NCBI GenBank assembly: GCA_031264325.1
Contig: JAISEE010000009.1
Span: 1-33,878, forward strand
DNA length: 33,878 nt
DNA from: Endomicrobium sp.
GTDB lineage: Bacteria > Elusimicrobiota > Endomicrobiia > Endomicrobiales > Endomicrobiaceae
Reading direction: 5' to 3'
This document shows positions 7,416 to 18,173 of this stretch, in pieces. Made by a program: the position numbers and the translations under genes. Numbering within the stretch: position 1 is the first letter of the stretch; every line of letters begins with the position of its first letter. The notes below the pieces were generated by a model. It was not told where the DNA came from, made no database searches, and saw only the letters and a list, made by a program, of their open reading frames with translations.

Positions 7416-8776
7416 TATTCCACACTTTGTTTCCCAAATATATGTTTTGAAAGAAAATCCGTACTTACTTTTCCACTGCAGAATTGTTCATTATCCATAA
7501 TCTTAACATGCAGAGAAGATGTATTTTTAACATTTTCTATTTCTACTTCTCTCAAAGCTCTCTGCATTCTTGTAATAGATTCTTTTCTGTCTGTTCCAAA
7601 AGATATAATCTTTGCTATTAGGCTATCATAAAATGGAGAAATTGTATACCCTGAATAAATATGCGTGTCAACTCTAATTCCAGGGCCTCCAGGTAAATAT
7701 AATTTACCTATTTTACCAGCCGAAGAGATAAAGTTTTTATCTGGATCTTCGGCATTTATTCTGCACTCTATGGCATGACCTAATATCTTTACTTTTTCAG
7801 AAACAACATAAAGTTTTTCTCCTGCGGCAAGCTTTATCTGTTCTTTTACAAGATCTATTCCTGTAACCATTTCAGTTATAGGATGTTCAACCTGAATTCT
7901 AGTATTCATTTCCATAAAATAAAAATGACCTTTCTTATCCACAAGAAACTCTACCGTACCTACGGTAATATATTTAACTGCGGAAGCGATATTCTTTGCG
8001 GTCTTACCCATTTTCTTTCTAAAAGATTCGCTTATTAATGGAGATGGACTCTCCTCAACAAGTTTTTGATGTCTTTTTTGTACTGAACAATCTCTCTCAG
8101 GCAGATAAGCAGTTTTGCCGTACTTATCCCCAAGAATTTGAAATTCTATATGATGAGGCTCCTCAATATATTTTTCCATATATACATCAGAATTACCGAA
8201 TGCAGCCTTAGCTTCAGTCTGAGCTATTGCAATAGCATTTTGAAGAGTTTTTTCGGAAGTTGCTATTCTCATTCCTTTTCCACCACCACCTGCAGTAGCT
8301 TTGATTATTACAGGATACCCTACCTTTTTTGCCATAGCAAAAATTTTAGGATCGTCAATACTTATATGACCATCAGAGCCTGGAACTACAGGAACACCCA
8401 ATTTTTTCATAAGCCCAATAGCGACTATTTTATCTCCCATATTTTTTATAGATTCTTTTGAAGGTCCAATAAACTTTAAACCACAAGCTTCGCAAACCTC
8501 GACAAAATAAGCATTTTCAGATAAAAACCCATATCCTGGATGAATAGCGTCAGCACCTGAAATTTCTGCTGCAGCTATGATATTTGGTATATTGAGATAA
8601 CTATCCGAAGCACTTGCCTCGCCGACGCATACAGACTGCTCAGAAAGCTTTACATGCATGCTATCTCTGTCAGCCTCTGAATGTATAGCAACCGTCTCAA
8701 TCCCAAGTTCTCTGCACGCTCTTATTATTCTGCACGCTATTTCACCTCTATTTGCAATTAAAACCTTTTTAAACAT
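7415..8776 (-). CDS. accC: Biotin carboxylase subunit of acetyl-CoA carboxylase
   Basis: ATP-dependent carboxylation of the biotin on AccB, first half of malonyl-CoA formation for fatty-acid synthesis. At 453 residues it is a normal stand-alone AccC. The N-terminus KVLIANRGEIACRIIRA, the ATP-grasp glycine loop GGGGKGMRIA (about residue 163), HHIEFQILGD (about 208) and the catalytic EMNTRIQVEHPITEMV (about 288) are intact. A strong ribosome-binding site (CAGGAGATAAG) precedes the ATG. It lies 54 nt after accB and overlaps gmhA by one base. The carboxyltransferase genes accA/accD are not in this window. Confidence 0.97.
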   Translation of the reverse strand: MFKKVLIANRGEIACRIIRACRELGIETVAIHSEADRDSMHVKLSEQSVCVGEASASDSYLNIPNIIAAAEISGADAIHPGYGFLSENAYFVEVCEACGLKFIGPSKESIKNMGDKIVAIGLMKKLGVPVVPGSDGHISIDDPKIFAMAKKVGYPVIIKATAGGGGKGMRIATSEKTLQNAIAIAQTEAKAAFGNSDVYMEKYIEEPHHIEFQILGDKYGKTAYLPERDCSVQKRHQKLVEESPSPLISESFRKKMGKTAKNIASAVKYITVGTVEFLVDKKGHFYFMEMNTRIQVEHPITEMVTGIDLVKEQIKLAAGEKLYVVSEKVKILGHAIECRINAEDPDKNFISSAGKIGKLYLPGGPGIRVDTHIYSGYTISPFYDSLIAKIISFGTDRKESITRMQRALREVEIENVKNTSSLHVKIMDNEQFCSGKVSTDFLSKHIFGKQSVE

Positions 8777-8830
8777 CTTATCTCCTGTTTGTTACAAAAA
8801 AACAGCAATTGAATCGAAATGTTTGATAAA

Positions 8831-9262
8831 TTATTTGTTCGTATCAACTAAAAATAATTTTTGACCATACTCAATAGCTTGACCGTTTGAAACAAAAACT
8901 TTTACTATTTTACCTTTAACTTTAGCTTTTACGTCTTTAATAATCTTCATTATTTCTATTTGACCAATTTTTTGATCAAATGTGACATTGTCGCCTTCTT
9001 TTACAAAAAAAGAATTATCAGCACCAGAAGTACTCATAAAGGTGCCTACCATTGTCGATTTAATTAAAACTATAGAATCTTTTTTTTCCATCTTTTTATT
9101 TTCAGCAACAACTTTTTTGACAGATACAGTAGGTGTTGTGGCTGTGCCTTCTATTTCAAATTTTTTAAAATACAAAAAATGGTCTCCGTTATGATATTTC
9201 ACTTCTTCAATATCTGTATACCTGACTGATCTTAAAAATTCCTTTATTTCCTGCAGACTCAT
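8831..9262 (-). CDS. accB: Biotin carboxyl carrier protein of acetyl-CoA carboxylase
   Basis: Carries biotin between AccC and the carboxyltransferase. Of the 143 residues, 1-50 are a helix/strand N-terminal region, 50-62 a Lys/Glu-rich linker shorter than in E. coli, and 65-143 the biotinyl domain. The biotinylation site is EIMKIIKD with Lys106, a variant of the usual EAMKM: Ile replaces Ala before Met-Lys and Ile replaces Met after it. MVGTF at 71-75 is the conserved thumb-side strand. GAGGT lies 5 nt before the ATG. Neighbours efp and accC match the common efp-accB-accC order. Confidence 0.95.
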   Translation of the reverse strand: MSLQEIKEFLRSVRYTDIEEVKYHNGDHFLYFKKFEIEGTATTPTVSVKKVVAENKKMEKKDSIVLIKSTMVGTFMSTSGADNSFFVKEGDNVTFDQKIGQIEIMKIIKDVKAKVKGKIVKVFVSNGQAIEYGQKLFLVDTNK

Positions 9263-9347
9263 TTTAACCTCACTATATCCTCGTCAAAACGAATTAATAA
9301 CGAATAATATTAAATTTTCATGACAAATTTTTTACACAGGCTTTGGA

Positions 9348-9905
9348 CTATACTCTCTCTACATACTCTCCAGTCTTTGTATCCACTTTTATTTTATCGC
9401 CTTCTTTAATAAAAAGAGGAACACGAACGTCCGTGCCTGTTTCAAGTTTTACCATTTTTGTAAGGTTAGAAACTGAATCACCCTTGATTCCTGGTCCTGC
9501 TTCAGCTACTGTCATTTCTATTATTATTGGAAGATCTATGCTAATAAGTTCATTTTCAAGATATATGGCTTCAACTTCAAGATTTTCTTTAAGATAATTT
9601 ATTTTATCTCCTAGCAGTTCTGAAGGAACACTTATCTGTTCATACGTATTCATATCCATAAAATTAAAATTTATGCCCTTTTTGTACAAAAAATGCTTTT
9701 TATGTCTTGTAACACTTAAAGTTTCAAACTTTTCTCCTGACTTAAAAGTACGATCAATAGTACAACCTTTCTTAAGATGCCTTAACTTAACGCGCATTAT
9801 AGCTCCACCTTTTCCTGGTTTATGATTCTGAAACCAAGTAATCTGATAAGGATTGCCATCTACTAAAATATTAAGTCCATTTTTAAAATCCGATGTTGAA
9901 ATCAT
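9348..9905 (-). CDS. efp: Translation elongation factor P
   Basis: Binds ribosomes stalled at polyproline and stimulates peptide bond formation. The 185-residue length is standard for the three-domain protein. The loop of domain I reads HKPGKGGA with Lys32 at the tip, the residue that is beta-lysylated in bacteria that possess EpmA/EpmB; those enzymes are not seen here. The C-terminal block ending GEYVERV matches the family. AGGGGGA lies 5 nt upstream of the ATG. It starts 16 nt after the peptidase gene and is probably cotranscribed. Confidence 0.97.
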   Translation of the reverse strand: MISTSDFKNGLNILVDGNPYQITWFQNHKPGKGGAIMRVKLRHLKKGCTIDRTFKSGEKFETLSVTRHKKHFLYKKGINFNFMDMNTYEQISVPSELLGDKINYLKENLEVEAIYLENELISIDLPIIIEMTVAEAGPGIKGDSVSNLTKMVKLETGTDVRVPLFIKEGDKIKVDTKTGEYVERV

Positions 9906-9921
9906 CTTTTCCCCCTATTAA

Positions 9922-10995
9922 CTAATATGTTGCTGAAGTCAATACTTCACAACCATCTTCTTTTATAAGTATTGTATCTTCTATCCTAACACCAAATTTT
10001 TGTTTAATATATATGCCAGGTTCTACAGTAACAGTCATTCCTGTAAAAAAAACGCCTTCAGCATTTGAAGATAACGAAGGCGTTTCATGGATTTCTATTC
10101 CAACTCCATGTCCAATGGTATGTATAAACTTATCTTTGTATCCGGCAGATTCTATAACATTCCTTGCAGTTTTGTCAGCCCAAGCAATAGGTAAACCCGC
10201 CCTTATTCCTTTCAACACAGCTTCCTGCGAATGTTTAACAACATTCCAAATATGTTTACGATTATCATCAACTTTATCTAAAAAATATGTACGCGTCAAG
10301 TCTGAACAATAACCATTGTAGATACAGCCTATATCTATCATTACAATATCATTTTGAACTAACTTTTTACCAGAGCTTCTATGATGAGGATTTGCAGAAT
10401 TTTTTCCAAAAGCTACTATAGGAGTAAAACTTTCGGTTACGTGATTTTTTAAAAATAATTCAAGAATTTTATAGTGAACATCTAGTTCGCTAAGTCCCGA
10501 TTTAAGTTCTTTTCTGACAGTGTCACAAATACTTGAAACTATTTTACACGATTTTTTTAAATTTTCTATTTCGTTATTTTTTTTTATCATTCTTGCACTG
10601 TCAAGTATGCCTATCTTTTTTTTAACTTCTATGCCATTTTGACTTAATTTTTCACTTAAAACAATAAAATCCAAAGCTATCATATATTTCGGATCAATAA
10701 ACAATTTTTTTGCATTATTTTTTTTTAAGATTTCTAAAACAGTTTTATAAAAATAAACACTGACATATATATCAGCAGTGTTTATTTCAAAAAAAAATTC
10801 TCTTGCTTGATTTTCTACCATCTTAGAACAAATAACATAAGCTTTGTCGACAACATATAAAAACCAAAAACCACAAAAATCAGCATTCGTAAGATAAAAA
10901 ATCTCCTTTGGATCGGTAAATAAAACACATTTCGTTTTCGCAATGCTAGTACTTATTATTTTATTTATGTCTTTTTTACTGTTTTTTATTTTCAA
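9922..10995 (-). CDS. Xaa-Pro peptidase (M24 family, aminopeptidase P/prolidase-like)
   Basis: Removes or cleaves next to N-terminal Xaa-Pro in peptides. The 357 residues contain an N-terminal creatinase-like domain (1-125) and a C-terminal pita-bread domain. The five metal ligands are visible: Asp in VMIDIGCIY, Asp in CSDLTRTYF, His in IGHGVGIEIHE, Glu in VTVEPGIYI and Glu in VRIEDTILI. Start choice: TTG at 10993-10995, 8 nt after GGGAG; no better ATG fits the alignable N-terminus. It sits before efp, a common arrangement. Whether it acts on dipeptides (PepQ) or longer peptides (PepP) cannot be told from sequence alone. Confidence 0.9.
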   Translation of the reverse strand: MKIKNSKKDINKIISTSIAKTKCVLFTDPKEIFYLTNADFCGFWFLYVVDKAYVICSKMVENQAREFFFEINTADIYVSVYFYKTVLEILKKNNAKKLFIDPKYMIALDFIVLSEKLSQNGIEVKKKIGILDSARMIKKNNEIENLKKSCKIVSSICDTVRKELKSGLSELDVHYKILELFLKNHVTESFTPIVAFGKNSANPHHRSSGKKLVQNDIVMIDIGCIYNGYCSDLTRTYFLDKVDDNRKHIWNVVKHSQEAVLKGIRAGLPIAWADKTARNVIESAGYKDKFIHTIGHGVGIEIHETPSLSSNAEGVFFTGMTVTVEPGIYIKQKFGVRIEDTILIKEDGCEVLTSATY

Positions 10996-11045
10996 TTATT
11001 TCTCCCGAAAATAAAATGATGTTTTTTTTGCATGTATACCAATAC

Positions 11046-11074
11046 TTGACAATTATATAATTATTTTATTAAAT
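11046..11074 (+). promoter_or_regulatory. Promoter of the cold-shock gene
   Basis: Consensus TTGACA (11046-11051) is followed after 17 nt by TTAAAT (11069-11074), a moderate -10. The predicted untranslated leader is about 70 nt, shorter than the long structured leader of E. coli cspA. Confidence 0.5.
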
Positions 11075-11151
11075 AATAAAGCAATCGTTGAAAGTGGTTG
11101 TAATCTTAGTGTTTGCTAATGTAATGCAGACAAAAAAAAGGAGTTGCAGTA

Positions 11152-11355
11152 ATGGCACAAGGTAAAGTTAAGTGGTTTAACGACCAAAAAGGGTATGGAT
11201 TTATTTCTAATGATGATGGAACAGGTGATGTTTTTGCACACTACTCAGCTATTCAATCTGAAGGTTTCAAGTCATTAGCAGAAGGTGACAGTGTTGAATT
11301 TGAAGTTGTAAATTCTGACAAAGGACCTAAAGCAGCAAACATAAAAAGAATTTAA
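11152..11355 (+). CDS. Cold-shock-domain protein (CspA family)
   Basis: A 67-residue single-stranded RNA/DNA-binding chaperone that melts RNA structure. It begins [14 protein letters not shown], containing RNP1 (KGYGFI, residues 16-21). RNP2 is DVFAHYSAI, with Ala in place of the usual Val and Tyr in place of Phe. Length and C-terminus ([10 protein letters not shown]) are typical. AAGGAG precedes the ATG. It is monocistronic, with its own promoter and a strong terminator, and is the only plus-strand gene between 6831 and the end of the his operon. Whether it is cold-induced or constitutive is not visible. Confidence 0.95.
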   Translation: MAQGKVKWFNDQKGYGFISNDDGTGDVFAHYSAIQSEGFKSLAEGDSVEFEVVNSDKGPKAANIKRI

Positions 11356-11374
11356 ATTTGCTCTAAACCTTCTT

Positions 11375-11416
11375 AAAGACAGGATTTGAAAAATTTTTCA
11401 AATCCTGTCTTTTTTT
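11375..11416 (+). terminator. Rho-independent terminator of the cold-shock gene
   Basis: A perfect 19-bp stem (AAAGACAGGATTTGAAAAA and its exact complement, 11375-11412) is followed by a T run to 11416. The A-rich 5' edge also gives a T tail on the other strand. Confidence 0.93.
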
Positions 11417-11463
11417 CATTTATTACCTTTATTGCCCTGCAGGGAGCTTGATAGTTTATTTAT

Positions 11464-11520
11464 AAAAAAAGATAAGAACCAGCCTTTTGTGAACTCAAAG
11501 GCTGGTTCTTATCTTTTTTT
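11464..11520. terminator. Bidirectional terminator between csp and groEL
   Basis: A 24-bp arm beginning AAAAAAAGATAAGAACCAGC (11464-11487) pairs exactly with 11497-11520 around a 9-nt loop. A7 on one side and T7 on the other supply a U tail in either direction. It ends 20 nt from the groEL stop, so its main role is to end the groES-groEL transcript. Confidence 0.93.
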
Positions 11521-11539
11521 AAGAATATTATACTAATTA

Positions 11540-13497
<1,958 letters not shown>

Positions 13498-13566
13498 TTC
13501 ACTTCCTCCTTATATTTTTGCGCTGTTTTAAATAAACATTTTTAGCGCTTTAGTCTAATGACTGCT

Positions 13567-13595
13567 ATTATACAACTAAAACTACGCATTGTCAA
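13567..13595 (-). promoter_or_regulatory. Consensus promoter of groES-groEL
   Basis: TTGACA (13590-13595), exactly 17 nt, and TATAAT (13567-13572) on the minus strand match the vegetative sigma consensus at all twelve positions. The leader to groES is about 60 nt. It lies between hisA and groES. Confidence 0.92.
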
Positions 13596-13650
13596 GATCG
13601 TTGAAACAATACACGCATTTTACACTTAAAAATTTAACTTTCAAAATTAA

Positions 13651-14373
13651 CTACATTTCTGCTATTTCTATAGAGCGTTTTAAGTTAAATTCTTCTTTAT
13701 ATAATGCGCTGCCAACAATCGCACCAAAAACACCACATTGTTTAAGCTTAATAACATCATCTTCTGTTTTTATACCTCCCGAAGCTATAATTTTAATATT
13801 TTTATTCTTTTCCAAAAGCTTTTTTATTCCTTTATAGTCAGGTCCATAAAACATCCCATCTCTGAAAATATCTGTATATAAAATACTTTGAACACCTATC
13901 TCCTTAAGACTATCAACCAACTTTAATACATCAATAGAAGTTATATCATTCCAACCATTAACAGCTACTTTCCCATCTTTTGCATCAACAGCAACAATAA
14001 TTCTTTCTTTACCATGTTCTTTTATAGACTCTTTTACAATCTGAATATTAGAAACAGCAAGGGTGCCTAATACTATCTTTGCAACTCCCAGACTAAAAAT
14101 TTCAGATATTTTTTCTAAACTTCTTATGCCTCCTCCTACATGTATAGGTATATTTACATCACTGCATATCCGTTTAATAATTTCTTTGTTTTTGCTTTCT
14201 CCATTAAAGGCGCCGTCTAAATCAACAACATGTATACATTTTGCTCCACAAGATTCCCATGTTTTTGCAACGCTTACAGGATCGTTAGAATAAATAGTTT
14301 CATACTCCACCTTTCCTTGTTTTAATCTTACGGAATTACCTTGTCTTATATCTATGGCAGGAATTAAAATCAT
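13651..14373 (-). CDS. hisA: ProFAR isomerase (HisA)
   Basis: Isomerises ProFAR to PRFAR, the fourth step of histidine synthesis. It is a 240-residue TIM barrel related to HisF. Catalytic Asp8 lies in [10 protein letters not shown]; the phosphate-binding loops are HVGGGIRS (about residue 77) and [11 protein letters not shown] (about 195). The second catalytic Asp is expected near residue 127-130, in the strand [16 protein letters not shown]. The ATG overlaps the hisIE stop (ATGA), with GAGGAAAG just upstream. It is the last gene of the his operon. Confidence 0.96.
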   Translation of the reverse strand: MILIPAIDIRQGNSVRLKQGKVEYETIYSNDPVSVAKTWESCGAKCIHVVDLDGAFNGESKNKEIIKRICSDVNIPIHVGGGIRSLEKISEIFSLGVAKIVLGTLAVSNIQIVKESIKEHGKERIIVAVDAKDGKVAVNGWNDITSIDVLKLVDSLKEIGVQSILYTDIFRDGMFYGPDYKGIKKLLEKNKNIKIIASGGIKTEDDVIKLKQCGVFGAIVGSALYKEEFNLKRSIEIAEM

Positions 14374-14996
14374 TTTCTTTCCTCTTTTTTATTACCTTCA
14401 ATAACATAACGTTCTTGAAGTTTAATATTTATATCTTTTAAACTTATATCTTTATTTTGCATCAAAACAAGAATATGATAAATTAAATCGCATATTTCTT
14501 CAATCAAGTTTTTTTTATTTTCATTTTTTGCAGCGATAATAATTTCTGAAGATTCTTCTCCAACTTTTTTGCAAATTTTATCAATCCCCTCGCTAAACAA
14601 ATAATTTGTATAAGAATTCTTGACTGGATTTTTTATCCTGTCTAAAATACGACCACAAATATCCTCAATTATACTTTTTTGAAAATTACAAGAAATTATT
14701 TCATTAAAAAAACATGAAAACTTTCCTGTATGACATGCAACACCGGACTGTTCCACTAAAATCAAAAGAGCATCACCATCGCAGTCTAAATACATGCCTT
14801 TTATTTTCTGAACACACCCTGAAATTTCTCCTTTATGCCACAGTTTCTTTCTGCTGCGCGAATAAAAATACGTTTCGCCTTTTTCAAGTGTAAGATTATA
14901 ACTTTCTTTGTTCATATATGCTAACATCAATACTTCTCTTGTTTTATAATCCTGAATAATCGCCACAATTAAAGGCGTTTTATTAAAGTCTATCAT
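14370..14996 (-). CDS. hisI: Bifunctional PR-AMP cyclohydrolase / PR-ATP pyrophosphatase (HisIE)
   Basis: Carries out steps two and three of histidine synthesis. The 208 residues split into an N-terminal HisI domain (1-110) with metal-binding [11 protein letters not shown] and [12 protein letters not shown], and a C-terminal HisE domain (115-205) with [15 protein letters not shown] and the nearby Glu/Asp-rich helix [14 protein letters not shown] that bind magnesium. The fusion order is the enterobacterial one. The 5' end overlaps hisF by 14 nt and the 3' end overlaps hisA by 4 nt, so translation is probably coupled. Confidence 0.95.
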   Translation of the reverse strand: MIDFNKTPLIVAIIQDYKTREVLMLAYMNKESYNLTLEKGETYFYSRSRKKLWHKGEISGCVQKIKGMYLDCDGDALLILVEQSGVACHTGKFSCFFNEIISCNFQKSIIEDICGRILDRIKNPVKNSYTNYLFSEGIDKICKKVGEESSEIIIAAKNENKKNLIEEICDLIYHILVLMQNKDISLKDINIKLQERYVIEGNKKEERK

Positions 14997-15747
14997 TGCT
15001 ATATCCCCTTCTTATAGGAATTTTACTTTTAATCATTTCTCGTTTTATATCGTATATAGTTGTGGTTTTATAATGCAGTATAGACGCTACTAAAGCACCA
15101 GAACATTTTGTTTTTTTAAACATATCAACAATATCAAACGCATTTCCGCATCCTCCACTTGCGATAATAGGCATATTTATGCAATTTGCAACTTTTTTCA
15201 ATGTTTTAACATCATACCCTATTTTTGTTCCATCTGTATTTATTGACGTAAGCAAAATTTCTCCCGCGCCTAAAGCCTCACATTTTTTTACCCAATCAAT
15301 TAATTTTACACCAGTATCAAACCGACCACCATTTATAAACACATTTTCTCCATCGGTATCAATAGCAACAACAACACATTGTGTTCCAAATTCTTTTACT
15401 GCTTGCAAAATAATGTCTGGATTTTTAACAGCTGCTGAATTTATAGAAACTTTATCTGCACCCAACCTCAAAATATTACGAAAATCATCTATTGAGCATA
15501 TACCTCCACCGATTGTTAATGGTATTCTTAATGTCGACGATGCTCTTTTTAATATTTCACCTGCTATAGCACGATTTTCACATGTAGCCGAAATATCTAA
15601 AAATACTATTTCATCAGCCCCCTGTTTTTCATATTCTTTTGCAAGAATAACGGGATCTCCTACATCGATTAGATTTAAAAAATTAATACCCTTTACAACT
15701 TTTCCATCTTTTATATCCAAACATGGAATTATTCTTTTTTTAAGCAT
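14983..15747 (-). CDS. hisF: Imidazole glycerol phosphate synthase, cyclase subunit
   Basis: With HisH it converts PRFAR plus ammonia into imidazole glycerol phosphate and AICAR. It is a 254-residue TIM barrel. Catalytic Asp11 is in RIIPCLDIKDG and the second catalytic Asp is in VVAIDTDG (about residue 130). Phosphate loops are IGGGICSIDD and IASGGCGNA. GAGGGG lies before the ATG and only three bases separate it from hisH. The AICAR released feeds PurH, encoded at 28066. Confidence 0.97.
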   Translation of the reverse strand: MLKKRIIPCLDIKDGKVVKGINFLNLIDVGDPVILAKEYEKQGADEIVFLDISATCENRAIAGEILKRASSTLRIPLTIGGGICSIDDFRNILRLGADKVSINSAAVKNPDIILQAVKEFGTQCVVVAIDTDGENVFINGGRFDTGVKLIDWVKKCEALGAGEILLTSINTDGTKIGYDVKTLKKVANCINMPIIASGGCGNAFDIVDMFKKTKCSGALVASILHYKTTTIYDIKREMIKSKIPIRRGYSNDRL

Positions 15748-15750
15748 TTA

Positions 15751-16314
15751 TTACCCCTCTATACCACAATACCATTCCTCCAAAAGCCTAAGTCCGTATT
15801 TCCCACTTTTTTCAGGATGAAATTGAAACCCAGTTACATTTTTGTATTTGACTATAGCTGGTATTCTAACTCCACTATACCCTGCATAAGAAACTATATA
15901 TTCAGATGCAGTATTTGCCATATATGAATGAACAAAATATACGTCTTCTCCAATATTTAAATTGTTCCAGCCTATATGGGGAAGCCTTGCATTAACAGGT
16001 ATTTTTATAATTTCCCCTTTTATAAACCCCAAACCTTCAGTTTCTTCACCTTCATAACTCCTTTCAAATAAAATTTGCATACCTAAACATATTCCCAAAA
16101 TAGGTTTATCAATATTTTTTAAAATATCAAATAACCCAACCGCCTTTAAATTTTCTATAGCAGTTTTAAAAGCACCAACTCCAGGTATAATAATGGCATT
16201 GCATAAAGCCACTATTTTGACATCATTTGTTAATTTGGCTTCAATACCTAATTCTCTGCAAGCCGACAATAAGCTTTCTGTATTGCCGGCTTTATAGTCA
16301 ATAATTGCTATCAC
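15751..16314 (-). CDS. hisH: Imidazole glycerol phosphate synthase, glutaminase subunit
   Basis: A class I glutamine amidotransferase that delivers ammonia to HisF. The 187 residues are slightly short of the usual 195-205. The nucleophile is Cys76 in LGICLGMQ, the oxyanion-hole segment is PGVGAF, and the His-Glu of the triad lie in FQFHPEKSG. The start is GTG (16312-16314), immediately after the hisB TAG, 8 nt from GGAG. Order hisB-hisH-hisF is as expected; hisC, which often stands near hisB, is not in this operon. Confidence 0.96.
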   Translation of the reverse strand: MIAIIDYKAGNTESLLSACRELGIEAKLTNDVKIVALCNAIIIPGVGAFKTAIENLKAVGLFDILKNIDKPILGICLGMQILFERSYEGEETEGLGFIKGEIIKIPVNARLPHIGWNNLNIGEDVYFVHSYMANTASEYIVSYAGYSGVRIPAIVKYKNVTGFQFHPEKSGKYGLRLLEEWYCGIEG

Positions 16315-16893
16315 CTATATAGCTCCTTTTGAAGAGTTTATTCTGCTTCCAACTTTTCCAACTGCTTGCCCTAGCGCACTTCCAAAACCCTTAAAAACAG
16401 CTTCTACTATGTGATGAGTATTTTTACCATACTCAAGATTAACATGAAGCGTTATTGCCGCATTTACAACAATAGCTCTAAAAAACTCTTCAACTAATTG
16501 AGTTTCAAAATCTCCTACTCGTTCAGTCGAAAAATTCACATTAAAAACTAAATAACCACGCCCTGAAATATCTAAATTCACATTAACTAAAGCCTCATCC
16601 ATAGGTAAAAAACAACCTCCAAACCGAACTATTCCCTTTTTATCTCCTAGAGAATTTTTTAAAACTTGTCCAAAAACTATACCAATATCTTCAATAATAT
16701 GATGCGCACCAGTATTTAAATCACCTGTACAAAAAAGTTTAATGTTAAAGTTAGCATAAAAAGCTAAAATATTAAGCATATGGTCAAAAAAGCCAATTCC
16801 GCTACTTCCTTTAAATTCCCCCACTCCATCAAGATTTAATTTTATTTCTATTTTTGTCTCTTTGGTACTACGTTTAATCTCACATATTCTCAC
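16315..16893 (-). CDS. hisB: Imidazoleglycerol-phosphate dehydratase
   Basis: Dehydrates imidazole glycerol phosphate to imidazole acetol phosphate. The 192 residues form the mono-functional dehydratase only; the N-terminal histidinol-phosphatase domain of the enterobacterial fusion is absent. The manganese-binding repeats GFFDHMLN (about residue 36) and AHHIIEDIG (about 63) recur as THHIVEAVFK (about 163), with MDEALVNV between them. The start is GTG, overlapping the hisD stop by 4 nt (GTGA), with GGAG 7 nt upstream. Confidence 0.96.
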   Translation of the reverse strand: MRICEIKRSTKETKIEIKLNLDGVGEFKGSSGIGFFDHMLNILAFYANFNIKLFCTGDLNTGAHHIIEDIGIVFGQVLKNSLGDKKGIVRFGGCFLPMDEALVNVNLDISGRGYLVFNVNFSTERVGDFETQLVEEFFRAIVVNAAITLHVNLEYGKNTHHIVEAVFKGFGSALGQAVGKVGSRINSSKGAI

Positions 16894-18173
16894 TTATAGC
16901 TCCTTTTAAAACGAATATTTGCCGCAACTGCATGAGCGTCTAAACCTTCTAATAAAGCAAAAGATGTAACGTCTTCTTTAAATTCCAATAACACATTTTT
17001 CGGATAATAATTATACGAAGTTCTCTTTACGAAGTCATATACACCCAATGGCGAAGCAAACCTAGCCGTACCTGCCGTTGGCAATACATGATTAGTTCCA
17101 CCAGTATAATCACCAAGCACCTCGGGAGAATTGTGTCCCAAAAAAACTGTTCCAGCATTTTTAACTTTAGTTAGCATTTCCAAAGGATTTTTGGTCATTA
17201 TTTCTAAATGCTCCGGAGCAATTAGATTTGATATCGCAAAAATATCGTTAATAGATTTTGCTATGACACATATTCCATTACTTTCTAGCGCATTCTTTGC
17301 TATTTTTTTGCGTTTAAGTTTTGAAAGTTGTAGTTCTAACTCCTTTTCAACTTTTTTGTATAAACTCAAGTTGGTTGTAACTAAAATACCTCTTGACATT
17401 TTATCGTGTTCAGCTTGACTTAGGAGATCCGCCGCGATATATTCCGGTTTGGCACTAGAATCTGCAACTATTAGAACTTCCGAAGGCCCGGCTATCATGT
17501 CTATATCAACTACACCAAACAACAGCTTCTTTGCAGTTGTCACATAAACATTGCCTGGACCTACTATTTTATCCACTTTTGGGATACTACGTGTACCGTG
17601 CGCCGCCGCCGCAACAGCTTGCACACCTCCTATTTTATAAACTTCAGTTATACCACAAACAGCAGCTGCGGCTAAAATAAAATCTTCAACTTTTTCATCA
17701 GATTTTACAGGTGTAAACATAACAACGTCTCTAACGCCAGCAAGTTTTGCCGGAATTGCATTCATTAGAACTGTTGAAGGATATGCTGCTAAACCACCAG
17801 GAACATAAATAGCTACACGTTCCAAAGGTCTTATAATTTGCCCCATAATAACACCATTTTCTTTATAAATAGAGTAAGAGTTTTCTATCTGTCTTTTATG
17901 AAATTCCTCAATTTGCATCTTTGACCTTTTGAAAATATGCAATATGTTTTTATCAACCGTATTCAATGCACTCTCTATTTCTTCATTTTTTACTTTTATA
18001 TTCCTACTGTTAAAACCATCAAACTCTTTTGCGTAAGACAAAACCGCTTTGTCTCCAAACCGTCGAACATTGTCGATTATTTTTTGAACAGATTTTTCTA
18101 TTTTATTATTAGGTGACTTTTTTATCACAAATTCTTTTGGATTATTTGGATTATATTTAACGAGTTTTAACAT
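16890..18173 (-). CDS. hisD: Histidinol dehydrogenase
   Basis: NAD-dependent four-electron oxidation of histidinol to histidine, the last two steps. The 427 residues are normal length. [17 protein letters not shown] (about residue 128), [14 protein letters not shown] (about 224) with the downstream SQAEHD zinc site, and [13 protein letters not shown] (about 322, the Glu-His catalytic pair) are all intact. It overlaps hisG at its start by 7 nt and hisB at its end by 4 nt. Confidence 0.97.
   Translation of the reverse strand: MLKLVKYNPNNPKEFVIKKSPNNKIEKSVQKIIDNVRRFGDKAVLSYAKEFDGFNSRNIKVKNEEIESALNTVDKNILHIFKRSKMQIEEFHKRQIENSYSIYKENGVIMGQIIRPLERVAIYVPGGLAAYPSTVLMNAIPAKLAGVRDVVMFTPVKSDEKVEDFILAAAAVCGITEVYKIGGVQAVAAAAHGTRSIPKVDKIVGPGNVYVTTAKKLLFGVVDIDMIAGPSEVLIVADSSAKPEYIAADLLSQAEHDKMSRGILVTTNLSLYKKVEKELELQLSKLKRKKIAKNALESNGICVIAKSINDIFAISNLIAPEHLEIMTKNPLEMLTKVKNAGTVFLGHNSPEVLGDYTGGTNHVLPTAGTARFASPLGVYDFVKRTSYNYYPKNVLLEFKEDVTSFALLEGLDAHAVAANIRFKRSYK

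Noticed and set aside
13500-13566. CIRCE operator before groES
   Set aside because: No TTAGCACTC-N9-GAGTGCTAA-like repeat. The short GCGCT/AGCGC symmetry at about 13527-13555 has only five-base arms.
15179-15820. 213-codon plus-strand ORF across hisF/hisH
   Set aside because: A shadow of hisF on the other strand; no ribosome-binding site and it crosses a real gene junction.
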